A stretch of 64,000 bases of DNA from Kalaharituber pfeilii. Its lineage: Eukaryota; Ascomycota; Pezizomycetes; Pezizales; Pezizaceae. Of the stretch, positions 52,370 through 62,521 are shown one piece after another. The notes beneath the pieces were generated by a model that had not been told where the DNA came from, did no database searches, and saw nothing but the letters and a program-made list of their open reading frames with translations. The DNA lies in contig WHUZ01000088.1 in assembly GCA_015179045.1 (NCBI GenBank), positions 176,369 through 240,368 on the forward strand, read 5' to 3'. A program made the position numbers and the translations under genes. Each line of letters opens with the position of its first letter. The stretch's first letter is position 1.

Positions 52370-53891
52370 GATAGTGGGCATGCTGGAGGACGCATTGAAG
52401 GGGACGAGCAACGTGTCTGCACCAGGACCGGACGGAATTTCATACAAGCTCTTGAAGCTGGTGATGAAGACGCCGTTAGGGCGGGAGCTAATGACACAGA
52501 TGGCGGAGGAGATGGCGGCGGGGAGGACTCCGGAAGAGTGGCAGTTGAGCAAGGTGGTGATGATTCCGAAACCTGGGAAAGATAAGTCGCAGGTGAAGAG
52601 TTGGAGACCAATAAACTTGATCAACTGCGTAGCGAAGCTGGGAGAGAAGGTGGTGGCAAGCGAGCTACAGAAAGCAGAGCAACTTTTCCACCGACATCAG
52701 TTTGGCGAAGGAAGGGACGAAACGCGGCAGAGGCGATGATGAGGGCGGTCGCCAGAACACAAAGGTGTCTTGCGAGAAAGGGGGGGGCAGTGTGGAGCCT
52801 CGACGATGTGAGGGGAGGCTTCAATAATGTGAAGGGGAAGAGGTGCTGAAGAGGGTGAGGAGAGACAAGGGAGCAGGGAGGTGGGCGGGGTGGCTGAAGG
52901 GATTTTTTAGAGAGAGAAAGTTCACGGTGGAGTGGGACGGAGTGGTCAGGGGGGAAGGCAGAGCGAAATGTGGGGGTACCTCAGGGGTCGCCCCTGTCAC
53001 CAGTCATTTTTCTGATATGGCTGGCGCCGATGTTGGAAGAGATTTGGGAGGAGACGCTAAGGAGAGAATTGCCCGGAGGTGGAATGCGAAGTTCCGTCAT
53101 ACGTAGATGACATCAATGTAACGGCGTGGGACTGGGAAGGGGAGGTGGATCAGGAGAGACTGAGAGTGAAATTGGGAAGGATAACGGGGAGGGTGGCGGA
53201 AAAATGGGGGGTACCGTTGGAGACAGCGAAGCATGAGGATATTGTCTTCGGCAAAGGGAAGAGAGGAGAAAGGAGGTGGAGAGAGTGAAGTGGCTGGGAG
53301 TGATCTTTGACTCGACTCTAGACTTCGACTTCCACTGGAAGCGAGGATAGAGAAGGCAAGGAAACTAACAGGCGCGATGATGGGGCTGGGTGCAGGGCAG
53401 TGGGGATGAGCCCGCGCAGCTGGAGACAGATGTACACGGGAATGATAAGGGCGGTGATGATGTGGGGGTCGGAGATAGGGTGGCGGGGACAGAAGGAGTG
53501 GAGGAGAGAGATGGAGAAGATTCAGTATCAGGTACTGAAGAAGGCTACGGGCGCTGTCCACGGAGCAGCGATGCAGAAGTCAAACTGGATCGCCGGAGTG
53601 GAGAGTGCGGAGACGGCATTAGACGCGGCACAGGCGCGGTTCGTAGCGAGGAGTATGGGGGACCCGAAGGGATGCGGAGACATCTGGACCGCGGACTTCA
53701 AGGGAGAGGGGGACGTGGAGGAGCGGGGCGGGGACTGGAAGGACTGGAGTGTGGGGTGGGCGACGCAGAAGAAGGATGGGTTCGAGTCGGTGGCAGGGAG
53801 GGTACAGAGCACAGTTAGCTTCGTCATGCCGGAGGGGGTGGACGAGGTGTCATGGGGGGGGGATGTGCGAGAACGGAGGTGGAAGAAGTGA
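52370..53891 (+). pseudogene. LINE beta reverse transcriptase, several frame breaks
   Basis: The blocks in order are APGPDGISYKLLKLVMK (about 52420), VVMIPKPGKDKS and SWRPINLINCVAKLGEKVV (52555-52650), KGRNAAEAMMRAVARTQR then WSLDDVRGGFNNVKGK (52720-52835, motif A), GVPQGSPLSPVIFLIWLAP (52972-53030, motif B), and YVDDINVTAWDWEG (53103-53145, catalytic motif C). A thumb-like region follows with ALDAAQARFVARSMGDPKGC (about 53610-53675). At least four frame changes separate them, so no full polymerase can be made from this copy as read. Confidence 0.85.
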
Positions 53892-53929
53892 CGAGAGAAG
53901 GACGCAAAGGGGGAAGCGCGGAGGAGTGG

Positions 53930-54825
53930 GAGTCGTCAATCTTTTGGGCAACGCAAGGGGGGGGCGGTGTACACAGATGGTAGCATGAACGAGAAGGGGA
54001 GAGTAGGAGGGGGATTCTGGAAGTGGGATGGCGGGGGGGGAGAGGAAATGGGGACGGGAGCGACGGTGTGGGATGGGGAGGTGAGAGGGATGAGGTGGGG
54101 ATAGAGAAGGCGGTCCCAGCACCGGCAAACCTGGTCATCCTGACAGACTCACAGGCAGCAATCGCGGCGGTGAGGAAGGCGGGGAGATTGGGGAAAGCAC
54201 GAACCGGAGACCTGAGGAGAGTGGTGGATGCAGTCGCGGAGAGAAGGAAAAAAGGGGGGACGTTAAGCTGATGTGGGTGAAGGCGCACATCGGTATCGCC
54301 GGCAACGAGGCGGCGGACGTCGAAGCGAAGAGGGCGGCGGACAGGGTAGGGAGGTCGGTGGTAACAGAAGGGGGGCTGCGGCAGAAGTGGAAGCGACTGC
54401 GCGCGGCGGAGAGAAAGGAAAGGGGGTACGGGGGGGCGCAGTGATGGAGTGGAGAAGGGGGGCCGCAACGGCTTTCACGAGACTGAGAACGGGAAAGGGG
54501 ATGGGGAAGGAGTGGGAGGTAAGGATCGGGAAAGCGATGGAGGGGAGCGTATGTGAGTGCGGGGAAAGACAAACGGCGGACCACCTGGCGTTCAGGTGTG
54601 AGGAGGTGGAGTACTTGAAGGATGGGGAAGGTGGGAGGATATCGATGACAAAAGTGGATGGTGGAACAGGAGAATGGGGAGATGGTGAATACGCTGGGAG
54701 AGTTTTTCGGTTCGCTGAAGGTGTAGGGGGAGGGGGCGAATTTCCGTTTGTTAGTAGGTGGCGGGGGAAGAAAGATGTAGCTATTTTTAAAGTGCCTCGG
54801 GGAAGTGGGGCGGGGAGGGGTTGAT
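53930..54825 (+). pseudogene. LINE beta RNase H and C-terminal zinc domain
   Basis: RNase H blocks are AVYTDGSMNEKGRVGGGFW (near 53968), LVILTDSQAAIAAVRKAGRL (about 54130) and LMWVKAHIGIAGNEAADVEAK (about 54270), each in a different frame. The C-terminal domain (MEWRRGAATAFTRLRTGKGM; CECGERQTADHLAFRCEEVE) ends at the stop near 54824. The layout parallels the truncated LINE at 43415-44046. Confidence 0.82.
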
Positions 54826-54967
54826 GTTTTCGTTTGTAGAGATGGCGGTGGAAGATTCAGGTAGAAAAGCCTGCCTCCGGGCTTTGAGGGTCTAGACCCA
54901 GGGGCCCTGCCATGGCGAACAGCTACAAGCGGGGTCATGTGATAGAAAAAAAAAAAAAAAAAAACCC

Positions 54968-55740
54968 TTGTAGCTGCATGCTCTCTCGCCAGAATAAGTT
55001 GATACTGCACAATTTCTTGCTGGAATGTGAGTTCTTTTTCTACATCTTGGAGCTCACTGGCGACTTGTTGAAACAGTGCCTTGATTATCATTGAGGTACC
55101 TATGCCATCAGCAAGCTTTTAGCATTCTTTGTCGCATTTTAAAGTCAAACGCTTGTTCGGTGAGCTTACTTGACCTGCGTAAGAAAGCAAGGGCGCGTGT
55201 GCAGAACTCCACTGTTTTAGCGAAGTACTCAAAGACTGCCTCTTGAAGACCTAGATGGTACGGCCACACGTCCTGAAATTCCTTGAATATGGGGCATATC
55301 TTTCCACCCTCTCCAACAACTTCGTGAGAGCGCTAAAGTACTGCGTGAAGTTTTGGGCTGTCTGCTCCACCCTCTCAGTATCCGTGAACTGCTATGTTAT
55401 ATTTGTGCAAATTGACTCATCCGATGCGTTAGAGATACGTACCAGTAACAAAATCTTGACACTTCCCCACACCAACGCAGAAATAAATGCATTGTGTTGA
55501 ATCATTGTATCCACTATATTGGAGAATTGTTGGACTGATTGCAAAAATGCTTCACAGCGGTTAATTCTGTTCACCGGAACTCTTGCATCTTGCAAGGCTT
55601 TGGTCAGTTCTAGAATGTCGCCCGGGTTTCGATCTGGTTAAGCGTAACCCGTTCATCCGGTGCCAAAGACTGGCTAAAAGCATCCACAGCAGCAATCAAA
55701 TGGTTCCGCCCAGTTTGAGGTAGCCTAAACAATTGATAGT
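54968..55740 (-). pseudogene. N-terminal relic of an NLR-type (NACHT/STAND) gene, DUF7708-like
   Basis: Minus-strand blocks in successive frames resemble the N-terminal region of fungal NACHT/ankyrin proteins: AAVDAFSQSLAPDERVTL (about 55715-55650), CEAFLQSVQQFSNIVDTMIQ followed by ALVWGSVKILLLV (55550-55440), QNFTQYFSALTKLLERVERY (55355-55290), LQEAVFEYFAKTVEFCTRAL (55250-55190) and a coiled stretch (FQQVASELQDVEKELTFQQE, 55075-55010). The ALVWG-K-LLL signature is characteristic of the family. Stops and frame changes show it is broken. Its 3' part is cut off at 54964 by the A tail of LINE beta; no NACHT domain remains in the window. Assignment by motif style only. Confidence 0.6.
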
Positions 55741-55749
55741 TATCAGTTT

Positions 55750-57370
55750 TCGGGTTTGTGATGTTAGGAATGAAATAAAATAACTCCTGCTGTGAAACCT
55801 ACGTCGGTTGGGACCAGTCGGCTGTGCCATTAGTGCTAGTTACCAGATATGCGTTGCTATATGTGCTGTCCTATTCTGTGCTTGAGATTTACTGTACGTT
55901 AGTTAGGTTTACGAAGCTTGAGATTGTTGTGCAGAGATGAGGTAAAAACTCAATGTTGTACACTTGCCGGGGCAGGATCTAAATATGATTTCCTAGCCGC
56001 AGAGACGTGAGGCTCCAACGCTACACTGCCTAGCCAATTAGATACTGTACTTCTAGCTAGGCAGCTGTGCATAACAGCTGAGTGCACAGCCTAAGAATTT
56101 ACTTACCACAGATCTGGCGGTGACCAATAGAATGCAACGCGATAGACACAGTCTCACCCCCGAATTCTGCATGCTACATTGCAATCAATTCATGAAAAAA
56201 ACTCAGACACTCACATTCAATAGGATCACTCAGTTGGAAACTATGAGCAACGTAGTAGGTAATACCTGTAGTGGTTGTGAAATCATTTCACAATATTCAT
56301 ATTTCCCATAGAAACCATTTGTATGAGAAACACACCAAAAAGTAGATAGTTGCACACCAACTCTACAATTCAACAAATGAAAGTAAACTAAATGCAGCAC
56401 CTTACTATAACTCTTCAGGTGATCCTTGACATACACTATCATAGCTATTGTAATTAGCGTTGAAGAGTAGGACTATATTCAAGTCTTATGAACGTTTTGT
56501 ATGGAGATCCCATACAAATAAATGCCAAGCCTTCCAACAAAAATGCGACAAGCCATAATCTCTTTGCCACCCACAATTTTTAATGAAGAAAAAGTGCTAG
56601 ATAGCAAGAATTACACTTTGTCTAATAGCTATACAAAGCGCATTTCACAAACGCTGTTGTGGTTGTTGAAATATTGAGTGTGAAAGTTGCGCAGTTTTGA
56701 TGGTAAATGTGTCCGGAAAGTGGGTGTCCGAGAAAATTGGTGAACTACAGTAATCGGTACTCGCTATTCTCGGGCTGTGTCGATTCCTAGTAGTCATACG
56801 AAGGTCAACTTTTCCAGTTCCCTGTTCCCTTCTTTATATGTACCATCGTCTCGGATTTCACAGACCTCCTGCGCCCTAGTACTCTGTGCTATCATACCCC
56901 CTGCACAGGTGGTAAGTATATAAGAAGAGTATATTAGGGGCTGTAGAAAATAGAGGGAAATCGCAGGATGCGACACGACTGAATTCCTTGATAATACATG
57001 ACGAGGCTTCTAGTGCCAAACTCATATAGAAAATACAAACACGAAGTTGCATACAAAACATGAACCACAATAACTAAGTGTTCGGCCTGCCAAGTATGGA
57101 GGGCACACGGCCTCACCTCGTATGCTCAGGCTCAAACCATGGCCCCCACGGACATCCGACCGTGTAAGTCAACTCCGACGGGATCAGCGATCATGTCCGA
57201 CCGGTCATTGCATGTCCCTCCGGACATTGTTACCGATCTCTCGGACTGCCAGGGCCGGCCTATATGCCTTAGCTAGTCATCATATATACATATTTATAAA
57301 CTAATCTCGCGCATGTGCTGTGTACTTCCTACGACTCACAGTATCGCCCCCTGCCACATGCCAGCCATAT
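55750..57370. other. No recognised gene
   Basis: AT-rich DNA without a convincing coding frame. Near 57095-57260 lies the inverted partner of the dispersed repeat at 6930-7055. A T run of 24-25 at 57374-57398 abuts the next LINE fragment. Confidence 0.35.
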
Positions 57371-57398
57371 ATCTTTTTTTTTTTTTTTTTTTTTTTTT

Positions 57399-57850
57399 GA
57401 AGAGTTCGGAGGAGGGAAGGTCATGGAGTGGAGTAGGGTGGCGACATCAAACTTCACTGCATTGCGACTGGGGAGGGGAAGGTGTGCAGTATGGTAGTAT
57501 GGTTGAAGAAGCTGGGGGTGGCTGAATCGGATAAGTGTAGGTGCGGGAGATGCAAACGGGGAGCATCTTGCTTTCCCGATGCAGAAACCAGAGGAACCGT
57601 CCAGAAGGCTTTGAGAGGTGGAGTGACATGGAAAAGAATTGGAAGAGAAAGGCGGAGAATGGGGAGGAGTATGACATTTTAGAGAATTTCTTTTCCGGGG
57701 TCAAGTTCTGGAAGATAGGAGAGCGGGGGCAACGGCGCGATGAGGCCATGTACGTAGAAATTTCTTTTAGCCTGTCTCCGGACTATGAGGTCTTGTCCGG
57801 GGACCCTGCCATGGCTTAGTGCTGCAAGCGGGTGACGTGATTTAAAAAAT
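57399..57850 (+). mobile_element. 5'-truncated LINE C-terminal fragment, tail family B
   Basis: MEWSRVATSNFTALRLGRGR corresponds to the C-terminal domain of LINE beta (MEWRRGAATAFTRLRTGKGM). A Cys cluster (CRCGRCKRG) follows in another frame. The 3' end has a diverged family B tail (CCTGTCTCCGGACTATGAGG...CCCTGCCATGG) and an AT-rich end. Confidence 0.7.
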
Positions 57851-57858
57851 ATATATAT

Positions 57859-57925
57859 ACCTTTTTTTTTTTTTTTTTTTTTAAATATCATTACTCGCGT
57901 GCCGCCGGATGAGCGTGGTGGTGAG
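57859..57925 (-). mobile_element. Short family A retroposon copy, minus strand
   Basis: A T run then AAATATCATTACTCGCGTGC and GCCGCC reads as the reversed family A tail. The copy is diverged after that and its right limit is unclear. Confidence 0.65.
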
Positions 57926-58166
57926 ATCTTGGTGTTGTCATCTATATATATCGCTCCAGTCGCGGATGCCCCTACTTCACCAGCACATACTACGTCAACT
58001 GAGCTCTCGGCGTGCCACTGCTACAGTGCCGATAGTATTGGGCTTTCCGTCCACTCTGGGCAGAGGCAGAGGAATAGTGGGTTAGCATATAAGCCACTCC
58101 AAAGGCTCGGGGATTGGTGCGGGTGCAGGGAGAATTCTGGGAGGAAGGGATCGGAAACCTGGAGAT

Positions 58167-58224
58167 TTGTTTTTTTTTTTATATATTACGTGACCCCGCT
58201 TGCAGCTGTTCGCCATGGCAGGGC
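58167..58224 (-). mobile_element. 58-bp family B retroposon copy, minus strand
   Basis: A T run, then TTACGTGACCCCGCTTGCAG and CTGTTCGCCATGGCAGG (reversed family B tail). It is flanked by the 11-bp duplication AACCTGGAGAT (58156-58166 and 58225-58235). Confidence 0.85.
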
Positions 58225-58394
58225 AACCTGGAGATGTTGAAGTAGGGAATGCAGATGGGTCGGAATTCCGTCGGTGCAGAGCGATGAAGAGACGATCCAA
58301 CATTTGGAAAGTAGCGAAGCAAGCGCCCGGCGCTGAGACACCCAGGCAAAAGGGAGCCTGGATTGACCTGATCGACAGGGCGAGCTCCTGAAAG

Positions 58395-58560
58395 CGACTC
58401 AACCACAACGTTCCCTCAAGCGGAACTTACATTTATCGAAAGCTCTCTGCGCATTCAGTCCTTTTTGGTCAAAACTTTCTTCCAATCTATCCCCCAAGTG
58501 TCCCCTAAGTGGAGTGATTTTTGCAGAAATCTCCACCTCCGTTGCCACCGGCGGTATGCG
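58395..58560 (+). mobile_element. Leader fragment of the Gag-only retroposon family
   Basis: CAACCACAACGTTCCCTCAA, CGAAAGCTCTCTGCGC and CTCCACCTCCGTTGCC follow the same order as the leaders at 16145-16290 and 41205-41370, but diverge before the start codon. Retaining the 5' end and not the 3' end is atypical for a retroposon. Confidence 0.6.
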
Positions 58561-59945
58561 AGTTTTATAGAGAGGAAATAAGTTAAGAAAAATAACCACA
58601 TGACCGAGGATTGGCATAGGTAGAAGCAAACAAAAGAAATCCCAAGATGAACAAAAATCAGCAACTGGTGTGAGAGGAGAGCGATAGTGTCTACTATCCT
58701 CAGAGTGACTGGAAAGTTGAGAACTGGCGGAATACACACACAAAGCTTGTCTTCACATGTTGAATAGCGAATGCGAACTATGGGTGCAAAGTGTAGTATT
58801 GCAAGAGTGCCGAAAGGATTGCTTGCCTTCCTTAATTACAGAACAAACATGCTACTTTGATCTACATGTTAACATTGAAAGCAAAGAAAGTAAGAACTCG
58901 AATCACAAAGTAAAGAAAGATTCTATGTCAAAGAATTCTAATAATGAAAGAAGTCCAAATAATCAAAGAACAATAAAAGAAGAACAATCAAAGAAGAACA
59001 ATCAAAGATCCATTCTTTATGCCAGAGCGACAACCCGGGTATCACAAGGCTTGGCCTATTCCGGTGCAGCGTGTAGGAAATGCCTGTACTATGTGTCAAA
59101 ATTCAATAAGTGCGGTCGGAAATTTTCATAGGATATGCCAAGTATTTCAACACGCGTTCGAGCACAGAAGTATGCAACTTTGAGGAGCGTTATCTCCAAA
59201 ACTTAGGAGACAATAGGCCTAGTTTTGACACAGCACTTTCTCCCTGCCATAGGGTTGTAGCTTGTATACGGGTAATGTGAACCAAAAAAGGAACACACTT
59301 TTCGCTTGCACTTTCGGTTGCATAAATTATTCTGGTCATTTGTGATGAAATGTTGGCGTACAAATAAATCCGGGTGACTCCAGCATAGATGCTCTGAAAC
59401 GTTATAATGCAGCCAGCCACCCTCTGATGCTGAATTACCAGACAAGCACCAAAAGCATCTGTGACGGGAGATCATTTACATAAATATGTAGTGCCACTAC
59501 GAGCTATGACGAGCTGCAGCCGTTGACAAAGAGCTTACATTATGTATGGAACATATGGAAAAGATATGTAGAACTTGTATTTGGGTTCAATATTGCGCCT
59601 ACCTACTGCAAATTCTCCCAGTCGCGTATAGTATCAATTGAGGGCGATCGCCAAAAATCGTCTGGTAAGAAAGAGATTGGTGGAGATAGAGACATGGGCA
59701 TGATTGATGGAGTAAGCATTCTTATCGCCATTGAAAGTTATTGATGTTCAACTTCACAAACTATAACCCTGAACTGCATGCACCCAGGGCAGTACCGTTG
59801 TCCAAAAATACGGAACATGTTTGCGGGAGTATTTTCAAAGCGGAGGAGGAAGATAAAGGAGTTTATTTTAAGACTATTCATCCATGATGGTGGGTCAAAA
59901 TCAAAGAATTCTATAGCAATGTCCAAACTAGTGAACTCTGTGGTA
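58560..59945. other. No recognised gene; one family C tail
   Basis: A diverged family C tail (CCCTGCCATAGGGTTGTAGC...GGTAATGTGAACC) lies at 59242-59283. The remaining sequence, including short open frames at 58757-59131 and 59523-59744, shows no domain. Confidence 0.35.
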
Positions 59946-59980
59946 ATCGCCATAGCCCATAGGGCGGCATGCGATTAATG

Positions 59981-60010
<30 letters not shown>
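59946..60010 (+). mobile_element. 65-bp family A retroposon copy
   Basis: TCGCCATAGCCCATAGGGCG and an A run of 25 or more are flanked by the 12-bp duplication AACTCTGTGGTA (59934-59945 and 60011-60022). It inserted shortly downstream of the stop codon of the 60160-61811 gene. Confidence 0.9.
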
Positions 60011-60016
<6 letters not shown>

Positions 60017-60159
60017 GTGGTATAAGATCTGGGGCCCCTGCGCCACGCTATATGCAGTCTCCCCCTCGGCATCCCCCCCCGGCATTCCCGATAAATTTAA
60101 AACGAGTTTTGGCGAACGGTACGAAGGACGAGCTCCACAGTTTCCTCCATGGCAGCCTA

Positions 60160-61811
60160 TTAACAAGTGTCAGCTTCTAATCTCAACATCCTGAGTTCAC
60201 TCTTGGAATACCATACTTTTACTTTAGTAAGCAGGCGCAACAGTAAAAAAAAGTTATCTGCGTGGTTGAGGTCCAGAGGAATCACCAACGGATCTGACCT
60301 TTTGACGACACAATAATCTGCATTTGCGAACTGCATGCGGTGGATTCTCAACGTCAGGCCTAATAGGGTTAGCGGATAACTCGGGGAAAATGGCATCCGC
60401 AATAATACCCGAAGTAATAATTCCGAACACTTGCAATTTCTTAACCACGTCCCAGTCATGACGAACACGTTCCTTCAAATCCCACAACATCAGAACCATC
60501 GCACGATGCATTTTGAAAACATCGTTCTCTCCTTTCAGGTCGTTGTTCAGATTTTGCGGAGGAATGGAGGTCTCAGTTACCCCGACATCAAATGAGTGCG
60601 CGCCATCGTTATAGCGGAAGAGTCCATCAAAGCGATCGGTTTTTCCAAGTACATGGGAATTCAGTTCTTTGCGTAAAAGTAGCAAGAACGGCATAAGCCC
60701 ACCGCTCCAGAGATCATCCACGATCGTTGACCATATCACGTCATAATTGCCTTCCTTGAGAGAACCGAGGACATTAGGGTATCTCTGACAATGGGAAATC
60801 CAGTGGGATACAGATCTGTTTGCGTATGTGCAGACAAAGTTATGGGCTGTCGGTTCCTCATCAGCCGGACGGGGGCATGTTTCTGTGACGCGGCTGCCGG
60901 GTGTGAGTTTCGACATTTAAATTTGATATTTTGAACAAGAACGAAAAAAAGAACGGGTGCTGCTCACATGAAACTGCTTTTATCTGTACACTCGGAGAAT
61001 CGAGAAAGCGCATACTCAAGGTTTGGGTCGTCACCAGGCAGTTTTAGCATGTTAGAACGTAATGTCGCATAGTCCTCCAGATAGGTATTTGCAAGCATAT
61101 TGAGACCGACGATACCGTGATCTAAAAGCTTTCTGAAGTGCCCACTCTCTGACTGGAGCCAAGTTTGAATGGGGAGCACAATACAATTCACAGGCTAGGT
61201 ATGTAAGCGATGTGAACTTTAATTAGCCGGCATTGACGAACCTTGCCAGCAGGCCACGATTTTGTGCATTCCAGATCAGGTTCGGGCTCAAGGGAGTTTT
61301 CTCTTTCAGTGTCAGGTTCACTTCTCTCTTTCTGTGCAGTATTTATGACTGTCCCTTTCACGTTGCTAAGGTTCCCGATCTGCGACGGGGCGTTGAAGTA
61401 AATCGTCGAGTTTGCTGACCGTTGGCGCCGGGGATTACTTCGCGTTTTCTGAAAAGTTGGAGATTATTATTAAAGAGCGACGCTCCGGTCGCTCTAGTAG
61501 TAGTCTCTCAAATGAGGGAAGTGAGATGAAAGGTCACTTACTGTAGTTTTTCCCTTGTTTTCGCTATCCAAAATCTTTGTAGCTCGTGCCCTTTGCGACG
61601 CTGTACCATCCTTTGCTAAATCCGGTAGGCTATCCAGCCAGAATCCGCGAGTATGTGTGTTGTCGGACTGAAATTTATAACCTTCAGTGTTATGCAAAAG
61701 GTACTGCCGGAAGTCGTGAAGATCCCAACTCGACGGATCGCGGGTGAAGTAAGTCTTCACAAATGCATGACGCAACTTGCACTGCGTAGGATCGAATCGT
61801 GTTTTTGTCAT
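60160..61811 (-). CDS. Five-exon gene for a 448-residue protein of unknown function
   Basis: Exons on the minus strand are 61811-61542, 61448-61242, 61194-60968, 60893-60409 and 60317-60160. All four introns are GT-AG (93, 47, 74 and 91 nt). The reading frame closes exactly at every join (1347 coding bases), and CTAA-type branch motifs are visible in the 47- and 91-nt introns. The protein starts MTKTRFDPTQCKLRHAFVKT. The middle is charged (QKERSEPDTERENSLEPEPD). The C-terminal half is a compact alpha/beta-looking region: DGLFRYNDGAHSFDVGVTE, FKMHRAMVLMLWDLKERVRH, KKLQVFGIITSD, then LNHADNFFLLLRLLTKV. There is no signal peptide or membrane span. The D...E spacing followed by a conserved helix is reminiscent of PD-(D/E)xK-like nuclease folds in fungal proteins; this is weak inference. 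The start is the first ATG after the leader repeats. Confidence 0.75.
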
Positions 61812-61851
61812 CGAGGTGAAAGTGTGAGGGTCACTGAATCGGGAGGTATAT

Positions 61852-62136
61852 AGTGAAAGGAAGAGAATCACTACCGCAGTGAAAGGGTGAGAATCACCGC
61901 CCTTCGATAGTCACAGTGAAAGGATTAGAATCACTGCGCTTCGGTGCTCGCAGTGAAAGGGTTAGAATCACTGCGCTTCGGTGCTCGCAGTGAAAGTGTG
62001 AGAATCACCGCGCTCCGGTAATCACAGTGAAAGGGTTAGAATCACCGTGCTTCGGTAGTTCACAGTGAAAGGGTTAGAATCACTGTGCTCCGGCGGTCGC
62101 AGTGAAAGGGTCAGAATCACTGCGCTTCGGTAGTAG
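61852..62136 (+). repeat. Seven tandem 37-bp repeats upstream of the 448-residue protein gene
   Basis: Units start CAGTGAAAGGGTTAGAATCA at 61877, 61914, 61951, 61988, 62025, 62063 and 62100 (spacing 37, once 38), preceded by a partial unit at 61852. Each unit contains CAGTGA...TCACTG inverted arms and a GC-TTCG-GT hairpin-like core. The array begins about 40-65 bp upstream of the ATG at 61811 and therefore occupies the leader or promoter of that gene. Confidence 0.9.
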
Positions 62137-62139
62137 TGA

Positions 62140-62519
62140 CGGACTTCCAGTGACATGAAAGAAGCGTTGTTGTGAAAGAAGCGTGAGGGTTGGATGAGTT
62201 AAGTTGCAGGGGAGGGGGGTGCGTTTGATTATGACTAACCATGAATCCCCTAACCCTTAGTTTCTTCTGACTTCGTCAAATGTCTTGGCAACAATGCTTG
62301 GCAGTGACAAGAAGCTGGTATGGACTAGTACAACACTGAAAACCCAATCGATAACGAGAATATAATAAATGCAAAAACCGATTGAAAAAAAAGTAAGAAA
62401 GGCCAGCGATCTAGAAGAGGAAGAAATTATTTCGTGGAGGAATTATGGTGATTAGACCATTGATACGGAACAGTGGATTCACCATCCGCTGCCTTGGACC
62501 GGGAGTGTGACATTCCAAT
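62140..62519. other. Nothing recognised
   Basis: About 380 bases between the tandem array and the pogo-type element, with no gene or repeat seen. It presumably includes the distal promoter of the minus-strand gene. Confidence 0.35.
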
Positions 62520-62521
62520 TA

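Larger units (their letters stand above)
47635..54963 (+). mobile_element. LINE beta: nearly full-length Tad1/I-like LINE, tail family B
   Basis: The order is leader (about 47635-48070), ORF1 (48080-50840), APE endonuclease (51089-51900), RT (52370-53890), RNase H (53930-54330), zinc-like C terminus (54440-54825), family B tail and A run (to 54963). All motif blocks are present but ORF2 is spread over several frames. The leader start (AACTTTTCCAGGACGAGTGC) resembles the start of the Gag-only retroposons (AACCACTTCGACAGGACGAG), and the tail is shared. No target duplication was found. Confidence 0.85.

Noticed and set aside
58215..58391. Short + frame as a gene
   Set aside because: It overlaps a 58-bp retroposon copy and the start of a retroposon leader; no support as a host gene.
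61852..62136. CRISPR-like array (37-bp regular units)
   Set aside because: There are no unique spacers: the whole 37-bp unit repeats, so it is a plain tandem repeat, and the genome is eukaryotic.
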